A stretch of DNA of 60,266 nt from Lachnospiraceae bacterium (GCA_017634065.1 JAGBOC010000001.1:1-60266); one strand, 5' to 3'. Counted from the first letter of the stretch, positions 18,069 to 27,227 are shown. Made by a program: numbers and translations. The notes: generated by a model not told the origin, from the letters alone.

Positions 18069-19299
18069 TATAAGGGGATTAATTATACTTGATAAGCCAA
18101 AAGGCATAAGTTCTAATTTTTGTCTAACAATCCTGAAAAAGTGTTTGCACCCAAGGAAAATCGGTCACATCGGAACTTTAGATGAAAATGCGACAGGAGT
18201 TTTGGTATGTCTACTGGGAGATGCGACTAAATGTCAAGAGTACTTAATGAAAACTTACGAGAAAGTATATGAGGCAGAATTGATACTAGGGATTGGCACT
18301 GATACAGAAGATATAACGGGGAAAGTCATAAGTGATGATAAAGAAATAGCTAAAAGTTTTGACATTAGAAAGCTAAAAGATACGATAAAATCTTTTGTAG
18401 GGACATATGAGCAAGTGCCACCTATGTATAGTGCAAAAAAAATCGCTGGAAAGAAACTTCTTGATATGGCGAGAAAGGGAATAAGTGTAGAGAGAAAGGC
18501 TTGTAAAGTTTCTATTAATAGTATTGATATAATTGAAAGTGATAATTATGATTATGAGTTTAATAATCATAAATATAAAAAAATAGATATAAGAGTAAGT
18601 TGTAGTAAGGGAACATATATAAGGACACTTTGTAAAGACATAGGTGAAAAAATCGGCATACCATCTTGTATGGGAAACTTGAGAAGACTTGCAGTGGGGG
18701 ATTTTAAAACTACCGACAGTGTGACACTTGATGTTATAAAAGAAAAAGCATTAAAGGGTGATTTGTCATTTATTAAGCCGTGTTATTATATGAAAAATAA
18801 TTCAGTATTGACATTTGGCAAGTTTGAGATGCTACATCTTGGTCATCAAAAGATTATCAATCAAGTTGTTTCAGATGCAAAAGAAAGTTCTCTTGAAAGT
18901 ACGGTTGTGCTTGTTGGAAATGTGAAAGATACCGCAATCCTTTCAAAAGATCAAAGAATTAGTAAACTTAAATATCTTGGTGTAGATAATATTTGCAATT
19001 TTCCACTAAATGAATATACTATGAATATGGGGGCGGAAGATTTTGCTGAAGAAGTTTTGATAAAGCAATTGAAAGCAAAAGAAATAGTTGTGGGAAGTGA
19101 TTGCCGATTTGGATATAAAGGTTTGGGGGATAAAAAAATACTTGAAGACATATGTAGAAAACATAGTGTAGTCTTAAAAATCATTGATAAAATTAAAGTC
19201 CCTGGGACTGATATATTTATATCTTCAACTCTTATCAAAGAAGAATATGAAAAGGGAAACTTTGAATTGGTAGACAGTTTACTTGGTAAAAAAGTTTAG
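18043..19299 (+). CDS. truB: Fusion of tRNA pseudouridine-55 synthase TruB and a RibF-like nucleotidyltransferase domain
   Basis: About 418 residues in one frame. The N-terminal about 245 are TruB: IILDKPKGISSN, HIGTLDENATGVL with the catalytic Asp (about 47), then PPMYSAKKIAGKKL and CSKGTYIRTLCKDIG. The usual TruB C-terminal domain is missing. From about residue 252 the sequence becomes RibF-like: LTFGKFEMLHLGHQKI with the HxGH motif, VVGSDCRFGYKG and ISSTLIKEEYEKG. The Asp-Pro-His-Pro region is lost and the ISSTxIR Arg is Lys, and no riboflavin kinase domain follows. The start is uncertain. TTG at 18043 is given; ATG at 18019 is possible, and a rare ATA at 18058 has AAGGA at a good distance. 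It overlaps nrnA. Confidence 0.85.
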   Translation: MKEEKIINDIRGLIILDKPKGISSNFCLTILKKCLHPRKIGHIGTLDENATGVLVCLLGDATKCQEYLMKTYEKVYEAELILGIGTDTEDITGKVISDDKEIAKSFDIRKLKDTIKSFVGTYEQVPPMYSAKKIAGKKLLDMARKGISVERKACKVSINSIDIIESDNYDYEFNNHKYKKIDIRVSCSKGTYIRTLCKDIGEKIGIPSCMGNLRRLAVGDFKTTDSVTLDVIKEKALKGDLSFIKPCYYMKNNSVLTFGKFEMLHLGHQKIINQVVSDAKESSLESTVVLVGNVKDTAILSKDQRISKLKYLGVDNICNFPLNEYTMNMGAEDFAEEVLIKQLKAKEIVVGSDCRFGYKGLGDKKILEDICRKHSVVLKIIDKIKVPGTDIFISSTLIKEEYEKGNFELVDSLLGKKV

Positions 19300-19307
19300 G
19301 AGCAGTT

Positions 19308-19814
19308 ATGAAGAATGTCGAGATAGAGAGAAAGTTTTTGGTTAGAAAAGAAGACATTGGTTTTGAATTAAAAAAGTATAGATATGAAAATATAACTCAA
19401 GGTTATTTGTATTTAAGACCTTCTATTAGGATTAGGAAAGCTAACAACAAATATTTTTTTACTATCAAGACAAAACCACCAAAAGAAATAAATGTGAAAA
19501 ACGATTTGGCTAGAACCGAATATGAGATAGAAATACCAAAAAAATGTTATAATTATTTGCTAAAATATCATATAGGTAGACTTATAACAAAGAGAAGATA
19601 TTTTATAGAATATAAGGGCTATACCATAGAACTTGATATTTTTTCAGGTGACTTAAAAGGCTTAATATATGCCGAAATCGAGTTTAATTCAGTTGAAAAA
19701 GCGTTAAAGTTTAATCCGCCAAAGTGGTTTTATAAGGATGTGACTGGTATAGAAAAATATAAAAATACTCAATTAAGTATTTGTAAAAATCTTAAAAATG
19801 TTATAGAATATTAG
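19308..19814 (+). CDS. CYTH-domain protein
   Basis: 168 residues forming one CYTH fold. The diagnostic EIERKFLV begins at residue 5, followed by ITQGYLYL, SIRIRKANNKYFFTIK, EYEIEI, KRRYFIEYKGYTIELDIF and AEIEF. CYTH enzymes bind triphosphate substrates with metal in a tunnel of charged residues: class IV adenylate cyclase, thiamine triphosphatase and inorganic triphosphatase. The short form here resembles bacterial inorganic triphosphatases, but the substrate cannot be read from sequence. AGGAG lies 5 nt before the ATG. The stop codon ends one base before the RNase P RNA. Confidence 0.88.
   Translation: MKNVEIERKFLVRKEDIGFELKKYRYENITQGYLYLRPSIRIRKANNKYFFTIKTKPPKEINVKNDLARTEYEIEIPKKCYNYLLKYHIGRLITKRRYFIEYKGYTIELDIFSGDLKGLIYAEIEFNSVEKALKFNPPKWFYKDVTGIEKYKNTQLSICKNLKNVIEY
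19799..19807 (+). promoter_or_regulatory. Likely rnpB promoter inside the CYTH gene
   Basis: TGTTATAGA is an extended -10-like box whose expected start point (about 19814) coincides with the 5' end of the RNase P RNA. A TTGTAA at 19781 is only 15 bp away, a short spacer. Confidence 0.45.
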
Positions 19815-20140
19815 AGAAGCATTGGCGAGTGGTCGCTTTATATGTAAAGAGGAAAGTCCGGGCTTCACAGAGCGGGATGCAAGATAACGTCTTGACGGAG
19901 TAATCCGATGAACAAGTGCAACAGAAAATAAACAGCCTTTATGGCAATGGTGAAATGGTGGTGTAAGAGACCACCGGGTTCATAGTGATATGGAACCGCA
20001 GTGCAAACTCCATCCGAAGCAAGTAAAATTAGTCATTAAGGTTGCTCGCCTTGACTATGGTATACGCTTGAGGTTTGTGGTGACACAAATCCCAGATAGA
20101 TGACCACATAGACATAACCCGGCTTATAGCCAATACTTCT
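19815..20140 (+). ncRNA. rnpB: RNase P RNA
   Basis: The catalytic RNA that matures tRNA 5' ends. The universal core GAGGAAAGTCCGGGCTTCAC (about 19849-19868) is present, as is ACAGAAA near 19921. The CR-V-like 3' part ends in ATAACCCGGCTTATAG. Helix P1 forms from AGAAGCATTGGC (19815-19826) and GCCAATACTTCT (20129-20140), with one G-U pair, which sets both ends. A T-rich stretch follows at 20138-20143. It begins one base after the CYTH gene. Confidence 0.95.
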
Positions 20141-20167
20141 TTTATAAAAAAATAAGAGTAAGTTGCC

Positions 20168-20710
20168 TTGAGAAAAATTTTGAAAAAATTTTTAGAGTTT
20201 TTTATTGTGTGTATAGTTTTTATATACACATTTAGTTTTTATTCTTTTGCTGATTTGGTTGAGATAAAGAATGGAGTTAAGACTACTTATGCAGATAAGC
20301 CACGAGCATTACTCGACACTCTAAAGAAACCTTATGATTTCAAATGGGCTCTTGATAAAAAAGGTGATTGGCGACTTTACATTAGAAATATGACTGGAAG
20401 ACTTGTAAGCACTTCTAATATGTGGGTCAATATCGCAAGAAAAGTTACCGGAGAAAATGGAAGTGAATTGCAAGTTGTGGATTATTATTACTTTGACTAT
20501 CACGAAAAAATGGTTACCGGTTGGCTTATAGATAAAGATGGAAATACATTTTATCTAAATACAGATGAAAACGAACTTGGAAGAATGGTAAGAGGTTGGC
20601 AGAAGATAGGAAATGACTATTATTATTTCAACCAGCAAAATGGTATATTATTAAAAAATGCCATAACCATAGATGGATTTTATGTAGATGAAGAAGGAAA
20701 ATGGAAATAA
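20168..20710 (+). CDS. Small exported protein with cell-wall-binding repeats
   Basis: About 180 residues, read from a TTG at 20168 because no ATG precedes the signal peptide. A basic start and hydrophobic segment (residues about 8-27, ending SFYSFA) form the signal. The C-terminal half contains repeats of the choline-binding/cell-wall-binding type: YYYFDYHEKMVTGWLIDKDG, then YLNTDENELGRMVRGWQ and YYYFNQQNGILLKNA. Such repeats hold proteins to the cell wall. The middle portion (DFKWALDKKGDWRLYIR) looks like a further repeat. No enzyme domain is seen. A bidirectional terminator overlaps its stop codon. Confidence 0.8.
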   Translation: MRKILKKFLEFFIVCIVFIYTFSFYSFADLVEIKNGVKTTYADKPRALLDTLKKPYDFKWALDKKGDWRLYIRNMTGRLVSTSNMWVNIARKVTGENGSELQVVDYYYFDYHEKMVTGWLIDKDGNTFYLNTDENELGRMVRGWQKIGNDYYYFNQQNGILLKNAITIDGFYVDEEGKWK

Positions 20711-20741
20711 AAAAGTCACTTATTGATAAGTGACTTTTTTA
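20709..20741. terminator. Bidirectional terminator
   Basis: AAAAAAGTCACTTA (20709-20722) pairs perfectly with TAAGTGACTTTTTT (20727-20740), loop TTGA. It lies between two converging genes. Confidence 0.9.
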
Positions 20742-20755
20742 TTGCAAAAAATTAG

Positions 20756-21952
20756 TTAGTCATTTGTGTAGTTATCAAAATATCCTTGTACAAGTATGAC
20801 AGGTGTTCCTTTATCTCCAGAACCTGATGTAAGATCACAGAGGCTTCCAAGTAAATCGGTTATCTGTCTTGGAGTAGTTCCCTCTGATACCATCTTGCCT
20901 TTTAGATCATTGTCTTTTTTCTTTATAGAATCTTTAATTGCATTTTTCAATTCTTCACCAGATAAGTTTTTGTAATCGTTATCCGCTAAATATTTTAGTT
21001 TTAATTCATTTGGTGTCCCTTTTAATCCATCTGTAAATGCAGGAGAGACTACTGGGTCAGCGAGTTCCCAGATCTTGCCTTGTGGATCCTTAAAGGCACC
21101 ATCACCATAAACCATAACTTCTATATCTTTTCCAGTTTTTTCTTTAAAATCTTTCTTTATATTAAGAACTAACTCTCTACATTCATCTCTTGGGAAAAGT
21201 TTTACTTTATCTTCGGTTGCTTTATTTGAACCAAGTAAACCATATCTCTCATTATACCCAGAACCATTTACACTTGATGTGAGTATGTCATCAAGCCCAA
21301 GAACAATCTCTGCACCATTTTCTTTAAGTATTCTCTTGGTTCTAACTCTTGTGTGAATGTCGCAAGTTAATACATTTTTTGCAAACTTAAGTATAGTTTT
21401 TGCTTGGTTAGCAAATATTATTTCGCACTGACATCCTTCATCTTTTATAAGCTTTTCAAAATACTCTATATAGTCGACACCTGTGAATTCGTGTTTTTTA
21501 TATCCAAAAAGTTCTCTATATTTTTTTAAATCAAGAACGTCAGAATAAGGATTTATCCCTTTGTCGTCAAGTTCATCAAGACTTAAAAGAGCATTTCCAA
21601 CTTCATCAGATGGATAAGAGAGCATAAGAACAATTTTTTTTGTAGCCCTTGCTATGCCTTTAAGAAGAATTGCAAAACGATTGCGTGATAATATTGGGAA
21701 GATAACACCTAAAGTATCACATTTAAACTTATTTTTTATGTCACTTGCTATCTGGTCTATAGTGGCATAATTGCCTTGTGCTCTTGCGACAATTGATTCT
21801 GTAATGGCAACTACATCCTTATTATTTAATGCTATATTTTCTGAACTTGTAGCATTTAAAACTGAATCCACCACTATCTTTCTTAAGTCATCTCCATCTC
21901 TTATGATTGGACATCTTATGCCTATTGATTTAACTCCAGTTTTTCTCTCCAT
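20756..21952 (-). CDS. CofE-like (F420-0:gamma-glutamyl ligase family) protein
   Basis: About 398 residues. The start is set at 21952 because GGAGGTC lies just upstream; a longer form from 21982 has no homology in its first ten residues. The N-terminal part carries GIRCPIIRDGDDL and DVVAITESIVARAQGNY, the strand-helix pattern of CofE ligases, and a later section has VMVYGDGAFKDPQGKIWELADP. CofE adds glutamate to coenzyme F420, but clostridia lacking F420 keep a longer relative of unknown role; this is that form. It is monocistronic and read opposite to its neighbours. The 3' end lies just past a shared terminator. Confidence 0.8.
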   Translation of the reverse strand: MERKTGVKSIGIRCPIIRDGDDLRKIVVDSVLNATSSENIALNNKDVVAITESIVARAQGNYATIDQIASDIKNKFKCDTLGVIFPILSRNRFAILLKGIARATKKIVLMLSYPSDEVGNALLSLDELDDKGINPYSDVLDLKKYRELFGYKKHEFTGVDYIEYFEKLIKDEGCQCEIIFANQAKTILKFAKNVLTCDIHTRVRTKRILKENGAEIVLGLDDILTSSVNGSGYNERYGLLGSNKATEDKVKLFPRDECRELVLNIKKDFKEKTGKDIEVMVYGDGAFKDPQGKIWELADPVVSPAFTDGLKGTPNELKLKYLADNDYKNLSGEELKNAIKDSIKKKDNDLKGKMVSEGTTPRQITDLLGSLCDLTSGSGDKGTPVILVQGYFDNYTND

Positions 21953-22013
21953 ATGACCTCCGTGTATAAATATTTCATACAAATATTATACAACTAATTT
22001 AAGAAAAAATGTA

Positions 22014-22041
22014 TTGATTTTTAGATAATTTATATTATAAT
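22014..22041 (+). promoter_or_regulatory. Promoter of the PotD-like gene
   Basis: TTGATT (22014-22019), a 16-bp spacer and TATAAT (22036-22041). The leader of about 75 nt ends in AGGAGGG. Confidence 0.7.
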
Positions 22042-22122
22042 TATAAGGAAACTCTGCTTGAAAAGTTGAAAACAAATACTTTTTAAGCATATATACATAA
22101 TTAAACCTAGGAGGGTAAGAAA

Positions 22123-23205
22123 TTGAAAAAAACTTTAAAAATGTTTGTTAGTTTTGCATTAATCTTGAGTATGGCATTAAGTATGGTATCTTGTGGTGGA
22201 GCTGGTGCTAATGGTGATGGAGGTAAGAAAGAATTATTTATACTAAACTTTGGTGACTATATGGCAGAAGAGGCAATTGAAGTTTTTGAAAAAGAAACAG
22301 GTATCAGAGTTCATCAAGATGTATTTGAAGCAAATGAAGAAGTTATACCAGTTATTGAGAGTGGCACAAAATATGATGTGATTTGTATCTCGGATTATTG
22401 TATAGAAAGAATGCTAGATAGAGATTTGTTGCAACCTATTGATAAGAGTAAAGTTCCTAATCTTTCAAATATTAATAAAGATAAACTCAATTTATTATCA
22501 GCCTGTGATCCAGGAAATGCTTATGCTGTTCCATATTTTTGTGGATCAATGGGAATATTCTTTAATAAAACAAAACTTGATCAGATAAATGTACCATATC
22601 CAAAGAGTTGGAAAGATTTATTTAACCCAGCACTTAAAGGTGAACTTATAATGCAAAGTTCTGTAAGAGATTTATATACTGTAGCACTTAAGATGCATGG
22701 CTTCTCTGTCAACTCAGTAAATAAGGAAGAACTTGATATCTGCACCGAAGATTTTATAAAGCAGAAACCTTATGTACAAGCATATATGACTGATCAAGTA
22801 AAAGAGAAAATGCTCTCTGGCGAAGCTGCTATAGCACCACTCACAAGTGGTGATGTGCAGTATGTATATCTTGAGGGTGGACAAGATGAGTATTGCTTTA
22901 TAGTCCCAGAAGAGGGAACACAAATGTTTATAGATGCATGGTGCATACCAAAAAATGCTGTAAATGTTGATAGTGCTCATATGTTTATCGATTATATGTG
23001 TAGAGAAGATGTAGCAAAATTAAATGCTGAATATGTAGGATATGAAACTGTAAATGATAAAACACCAGATGAAGATTTCTTATTTATGAAACAGATACCA
23101 GGTGCATATGTTGATTATAGCAATGGCAATTTTGAACTTGAGAGAGATGTCGCAGATGCTATAAGATATTATACTGATGGTTATAATAGAATTAAGGCTT
23201 CGTAA
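22123..23205 (+). CDS. Spermidine/putrescine-type ABC transporter substrate-binding lipoprotein
   Basis: 360 residues, starting with TTG at 22123 after a strong AGGAGGG. A signal peptide with lipobox SMVSC places a lipid-modified Cys at about residue 25. The mature part is a type II periplasmic-binding fold of the PotD family: LFILNFGDYMAEEAIEVFEK, YDVICISDYCIERML, YAVPYFCGSMGIFFNKTKL and DAWCIPKNAVNVD. The potA, potB and potC genes usually beside potD are absent; recJ begins one base after the stop, so the transport partners must be elsewhere or lost. The solute, a polyamine by family, cannot be confirmed here. Confidence 0.88.
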   Translation: MKKTLKMFVSFALILSMALSMVSCGGAGANGDGGKKELFILNFGDYMAEEAIEVFEKETGIRVHQDVFEANEEVIPVIESGTKYDVICISDYCIERMLDRDLLQPIDKSKVPNLSNINKDKLNLLSACDPGNAYAVPYFCGSMGIFFNKTKLDQINVPYPKSWKDLFNPALKGELIMQSSVRDLYTVALKMHGFSVNSVNKEELDICTEDFIKQKPYVQAYMTDQVKEKMLSGEAAIAPLTSGDVQYVYLEGGQDEYCFIVPEEGTQMFIDAWCIPKNAVNVDSAHMFIDYMCREDVAKLNAEYVGYETVNDKTPDEDFLFMKQIPGAYVDYSNGNFELERDVADAIRYYTDGYNRIKAS

Positions 23206-24909
23206 ATGAAATCAAATTGGTTTTTATACAATAGAAGTAAAGATATAAAAAATATGACACAGAAGTTTGGGATAGATGCCCTTACTTCTGTGATTTTATG
23301 TAATAGAAATATATATGAAGATGATGCTGTAAAGAAAATATTATCAAATAATATAGATGACATAAATGATGCAAAACTTCTCCCAGATGTCGATAAGGCA
23401 GTTTCAATACTAAAAGAATATATAGACAGCAATAAAAAGATTATGATAGTGGGAGACTATGATGTAGATGGTGTGTGCGCTACATATATTTTATATGACA
23501 CGATAAAAAAACTCGGTGCAAACATATCTTATGCCATACCTGATAGACTTTCAGATGGATATGGAATCAATAAGTCGATAATTGAAAAGGCAATAAATGA
23601 CAAGATAGATCTTATAATAACCTGCGATAATGGCATTGCAGCAGGAGAACAAATCACTTATGCAAAAGAAAATAATATCGAAGTTATAGTGACAGACCAT
23701 CATGACATTTCAGAACTTCCAAGAGATGCAGTGGCAATAGTAGACCCTAAAAGAAAAGATGTAGATAACCCTTATCCATTTGAAGGAATATGTGGCGCTG
23801 TAGTTGCTTGGAAGTTTATGGCGAGATATTATGAACTGTATAAAAATGATAAGAGTTTTGTGATTGACAATTATCTTGAGTTTGCAATGATAGCAACTAT
23901 AGGTGATATAATGTCTCTAATAGATGAAAATCATATCATTGCAAAACTTGGATTAAAGAAAATAGTAAATACAAAAAATGCAGGGCTTAAAAAACTTCTT
24001 GAAGTAACTGGCATAGATTTACAAAATAAAGAAGTGACAACATATCATATCGGTTTTATAATAGGACCACTTATAAATGCAGCAGGAAGGATGGATAAGG
24101 CAACACTAGCACTCAGGCTTTTTATAACTGATGATGTTAAAGAGATAAATGAAATAGCAGAAGCACTTAAAGTCTTTAATGAAGAAAGAAAAAAGATGAC
24201 AGAAGATGGTGCAAAAGAAGCTATAAAACTTGTAGAGACAGATTATAAGGAAGACAAAGTACTTGTTTTATTTGTAGAAGGTCTGGGAGAGCAGGTCGCA
24301 GGAATAGTTGCTGGAAGAATAAAAGAAAAATATAATAAACCTACTATAATATTGACAAGCACATTAAACTCTGATGAAGCAAAGGCAAGTTGTAGGTCGA
24401 TAGAGGCTTATGACATTTTTGAAGCATTAAGCAAGCATAAGGATGTGTTTTTGAGATTTGGTGGCCATAGACTTGCAGCAGGATTCTCAATTTTGAAAAA
24501 AGACATAGTTAAACTTCGGAATAATCTAAATGATGAGTGCAAACTTGATGAGAAAGATTTCACACCAAAGGTTTATATTGATGCAGAGTTTCCATTTTAT
24601 AATTTCGATTTGAGACTTATGAGTGAACTTGAAAAGATTGAGCCATTTGGGCAGGGGTTTAGCCGACCAGTTTTTGCTACTAAAGAAGTAAAGTGCAATA
24701 TAAAAAATGTCTATGGTGCAAATAATAATATAATCCAGCTTGAATTAAATAAGGACCATCATGTGCTAAAAGCGGTGGCTTTTACGGATTTAGGTCCTAT
24801 AAAAGAAAGAATTGAAAAAAGTGACATTTTAGATATAATATATAATCCTAAAATAAATGAATATAGAGGCGTGAAGTCTATAGACTTTAATATAGTAGAA
24901 TATAGATAA
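23206..24909 (+). CDS. recJ: Single-stranded-DNA exonuclease RecJ
   Basis: 567 residues, typical for RecJ of Clostridia. The DHH domain has IVGDYDVDGVCATYILYD near residue 82, CDNGIAAGEQ, VTDHHDIS and VDPKRKDVDNPYPFEGICGA. DHHA1 carries RFGGHRLAAGFS, and the C-terminal OB-like domain contains EPFGQGFSRPVFA. The enzyme degrades single strands 5' to 3' in recombination and base excision repair. The ATG touches the stop codon of the PotD-like gene, so they are likely one message. No terminator is obvious after it. Confidence 0.93.
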   Translation: MKSNWFLYNRSKDIKNMTQKFGIDALTSVILCNRNIYEDDAVKKILSNNIDDINDAKLLPDVDKAVSILKEYIDSNKKIMIVGDYDVDGVCATYILYDTIKKLGANISYAIPDRLSDGYGINKSIIEKAINDKIDLIITCDNGIAAGEQITYAKENNIEVIVTDHHDISELPRDAVAIVDPKRKDVDNPYPFEGICGAVVAWKFMARYYELYKNDKSFVIDNYLEFAMIATIGDIMSLIDENHIIAKLGLKKIVNTKNAGLKKLLEVTGIDLQNKEVTTYHIGFIIGPLINAAGRMDKATLALRLFITDDVKEINEIAEALKVFNEERKKMTEDGAKEAIKLVETDYKEDKVLVLFVEGLGEQVAGIVAGRIKEKYNKPTIILTSTLNSDEAKASCRSIEAYDIFEALSKHKDVFLRFGGHRLAAGFSILKKDIVKLRNNLNDECKLDEKDFTPKVYIDAEFPFYNFDLRLMSELEKIEPFGQGFSRPVFATKEVKCNIKNVYGANNNIIQLELNKDHHVLKAVAFTDLGPIKERIEKSDILDIIYNPKINEYRGVKSIDFNIVEYR

Positions 24910-24999
24910 AGGAAGCTTTTTGCTATTTACTTGGTATTATCGGGGCTTTAATAAAAAATAGTTGAAATAATTTGTCACATATTATATAATAAATTATGT

Positions 25000-25013
25000 A
25001 TGCCAGTAGGCAT
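25000..25013 (+). other. Short hairpin before the exported protein gene
   Basis: ATGCC and GGCAT pair around a 4-nt loop and are followed by ATTCTTTATT. It may be a weak terminator or an attenuator in the leader of the gene at 25042. A 5-bp stem is modest evidence. Confidence 0.3.
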
Positions 25014-25041
25014 ATTCTTTATTAATTATGAGGTAATTTTT

Positions 25042-27144
25042 ATGAAGTTAAAGAAAGGTATTGTGGTTTTAACAATATTTGCGATGCTTATAAGCATGAT
25101 TTCTATAAGCTTTGCCGACCCAACTACAGATTTTCATACAGGTCCACTTCCAGGGGAGACAGAAGAAGGAGCAAATGGTCCTGAAGTTGTTGAGTATATG
25201 GTTTATAAAGATGATCGTAATATCGCACCAGGAAGTTTAAGTGGTGATGTAGACCTTAATACAGTAGGAAAGGGTTTGTTTTTTGATGGAACAGATTTTT
25301 ATTTATTTATAGATACTGGTGTCATGGCTCAAAATTATATGTATACTATAGAAGGAGATAGGTTTTTCTTTGGTGAAAATGGAAAGATGGTCAAAGATCA
25401 ACTTATAGATTATAATGGAGAGCTTTATTATTTTGATTTAAATGGTGCTATGTATAAGAACCGTTGGTATTCAGCAGAGGAACTTGATGAGTCAGAGAAT
25501 GTCCTTGTGTATACTGATTATTATTTCGGTCCAACAGGAAGAGCATATAGAGCACTTGATGGTGGTACAGGACTTATAGTTAAGACAATAGATGGACAAA
25601 AGTTTGGATTTAATGTTGATGGCGAGAAGTTAGAAGGATATTGTGATCAAAATGGTAATATAATTGATCCAGCTCTTGACCCTGCATATGTTGACTGCGT
25701 ATATTATTTTGACCCAGATGAAAATGGTGCAGCAGCAACTGGTTGGCATTTCTATGAAGGTAGCACAAGAAGTGATGAGTATGATGATAATGAAGAGATA
25801 GTTTTATACTTTGATGAGAAGACATGTAGAAAGGTAGCAGCAAAGGCAAGTTATGCAGAACAAGGCAGATGTGTAAGTAGAATTATTGAAGGCCAAAGAT
25901 ACATGTTTGATTCAAATGGTGTAAGAAAGAATAGTTGGTATACAGCAGAGCCAGGAAGAGCAACAAATTCAAATATGAAATATTTCAACGAAGAGATGGA
26001 CGGATATCTTCAAAAAGGTTGGTTCTTGGCAGTACCTGGAAGTTTCTTGGCAAAAGGCGAGGACCTTAAACTTGAAGTAAATAAGAAAAAGCACAAAGAG
26101 GAAGAAGAGTGCTGGTTCTATGCAGGAAAGAATGGAAATATATTAAGAAAGACAATAAGAAAAATCGGTAACTACATATATGCATTTGATGATGATGGAG
26201 TTATGCAATATGATGCATTTGTAAAAGTTAAAAATGGAGCATTTGTAAAATCATATAGTACTGATGATGTAAATAGAGCAAACATATTACTTGACCCAGC
26301 AGAGTATGGTGGAAATGCAGACCCATATGTTGGCGTTAATGATTATGCTGATTCAGCAGGACTTATAGATAAAGAAAAGGGAATACTAAAAGTTGATGAA
26401 GGTGAGCAGTGGATGTATTTCCTTGGCGACTATGAGGGCGAGTCAAAACTTGGATCTCAAATAAAGCAAAATAAAGAAGTTAAAATAGAAGTAAGTGATT
26501 CAGATGTGTACTTTATACAAAATAGTGTTGGCGGATATGCAAAATATGAAGAAGGTATCACACTGAGCACTGGCACAGCAAAAGTTACAACTGTTGTTGA
26601 GAGAGGTGGACAATATATCCAAAATGGTGTTGTCCTTCGACCAAGCCCAGATGACAATGACTATGGAGTAGTTCGTAGATGGGCTCACAAAACAGAACAT
26701 GGAAGTATGCTCAATTATAAGAATGAAGTAATAACACCAGCAGCAACTGACTATTATGTATTCTATGTTGTCAACTCAAAAGGCAGTCCAATCACAGCAA
26801 GTAATAAATCATTTAAAGATAAAAATGGAAACTATATATATGTAGGTAGCAATGGTGAGTTCATAGGCTACTATCCTTATGAAGGAAAGTATTATTCTAA
26901 AACTCCATCAAACTTGGTGTATGAAGATGGTACAGCAGTTCCATCTACCAATAATCCATGTTGGGCTTATAAGAAGGATGGAGATAAAAAGTGGACTTAT
27001 GGATTACCACCAGAGGCAGCAAGAATCACACCAGAATCACTTGCCTTAAATTATAATGCAAATAGTTTACTTGGTTCAGGATCAGATTTTGGACCATACG
27101 AATATGGTATTGCATCTGCTATATATCAAGAGGCTACACCTTAG
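25042..27144 (+). CDS. Large exported cell-wall-binding repeat protein
   Basis: 700 residues from the ATG at 25042, which has GAGG upstream and begins the signal peptide (MKLKKGIVVLTIFAML, cleaved after SFA, about residue 26); an upstream ATG at 25000 adds 14 residues. The mature protein is a series of Gly-Asn/Asp and Tyr-Phe-rich units such as FFFGENGKMVKDQ, YYFDLNGAMYKNRWYSAEE and CWFYAGKNGNIL, recognisable as cell-wall-binding repeats of the choline-binding type. No enzyme module is seen. Two genes later begins SecDF, which would help export it. Confidence 0.8.
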   Translation: MKLKKGIVVLTIFAMLISMISISFADPTTDFHTGPLPGETEEGANGPEVVEYMVYKDDRNIAPGSLSGDVDLNTVGKGLFFDGTDFYLFIDTGVMAQNYMYTIEGDRFFFGENGKMVKDQLIDYNGELYYFDLNGAMYKNRWYSAEELDESENVLVYTDYYFGPTGRAYRALDGGTGLIVKTIDGQKFGFNVDGEKLEGYCDQNGNIIDPALDPAYVDCVYYFDPDENGAAATGWHFYEGSTRSDEYDDNEEIVLYFDEKTCRKVAAKASYAEQGRCVSRIIEGQRYMFDSNGVRKNSWYTAEPGRATNSNMKYFNEEMDGYLQKGWFLAVPGSFLAKGEDLKLEVNKKKHKEEEECWFYAGKNGNILRKTIRKIGNYIYAFDDDGVMQYDAFVKVKNGAFVKSYSTDDVNRANILLDPAEYGGNADPYVGVNDYADSAGLIDKEKGILKVDEGEQWMYFLGDYEGESKLGSQIKQNKEVKIEVSDSDVYFIQNSVGGYAKYEEGITLSTGTAKVTTVVERGGQYIQNGVVLRPSPDDNDYGVVRRWAHKTEHGSMLNYKNEVITPAATDYYVFYVVNSKGSPITASNKSFKDKNGNYIYVGSNGEFIGYYPYEGKYYSKTPSNLVYEDGTAVPSTNNPCWAYKKDGDKKWTYGLPPEAARITPESLALNYNANSLLGSGSDFGPYEYGIASAIYQEATP

Positions 27145-27180
27145 CCACTAATTTCATATAAATAGGACACATTTCTTTCA

Positions 27181-27207
27181 CAATGTAGAGTTAACATATC
27201 TACATTG
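27181..27207 (+). promoter_or_regulatory. Leader hairpin or operator
   Basis: CAATGTAGA (27181-27189) and TCTACATTG (27199-27207) are perfect inverted repeats, 9 nt apart, without a T-run. They precede the gene at 27228 and may act as an operator or a stabilising leader hairpin. Confidence 0.4.
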
Positions 27208-27227
27208 AGTTATTGAAAGGAGAAGAG

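Noticed and set aside
18060-18070. Programmed +1 frameshift joining nrnA to truB
   Set aside because: No recognised slippery sequence is visible at the nrnA stop; a separate start for truB is simpler, though kept as a low-probability option.
20029-20229. Minus-strand ORF over the end of rnpB
   Set aside because: It overlaps RNase P RNA and the signal peptide of the next gene.
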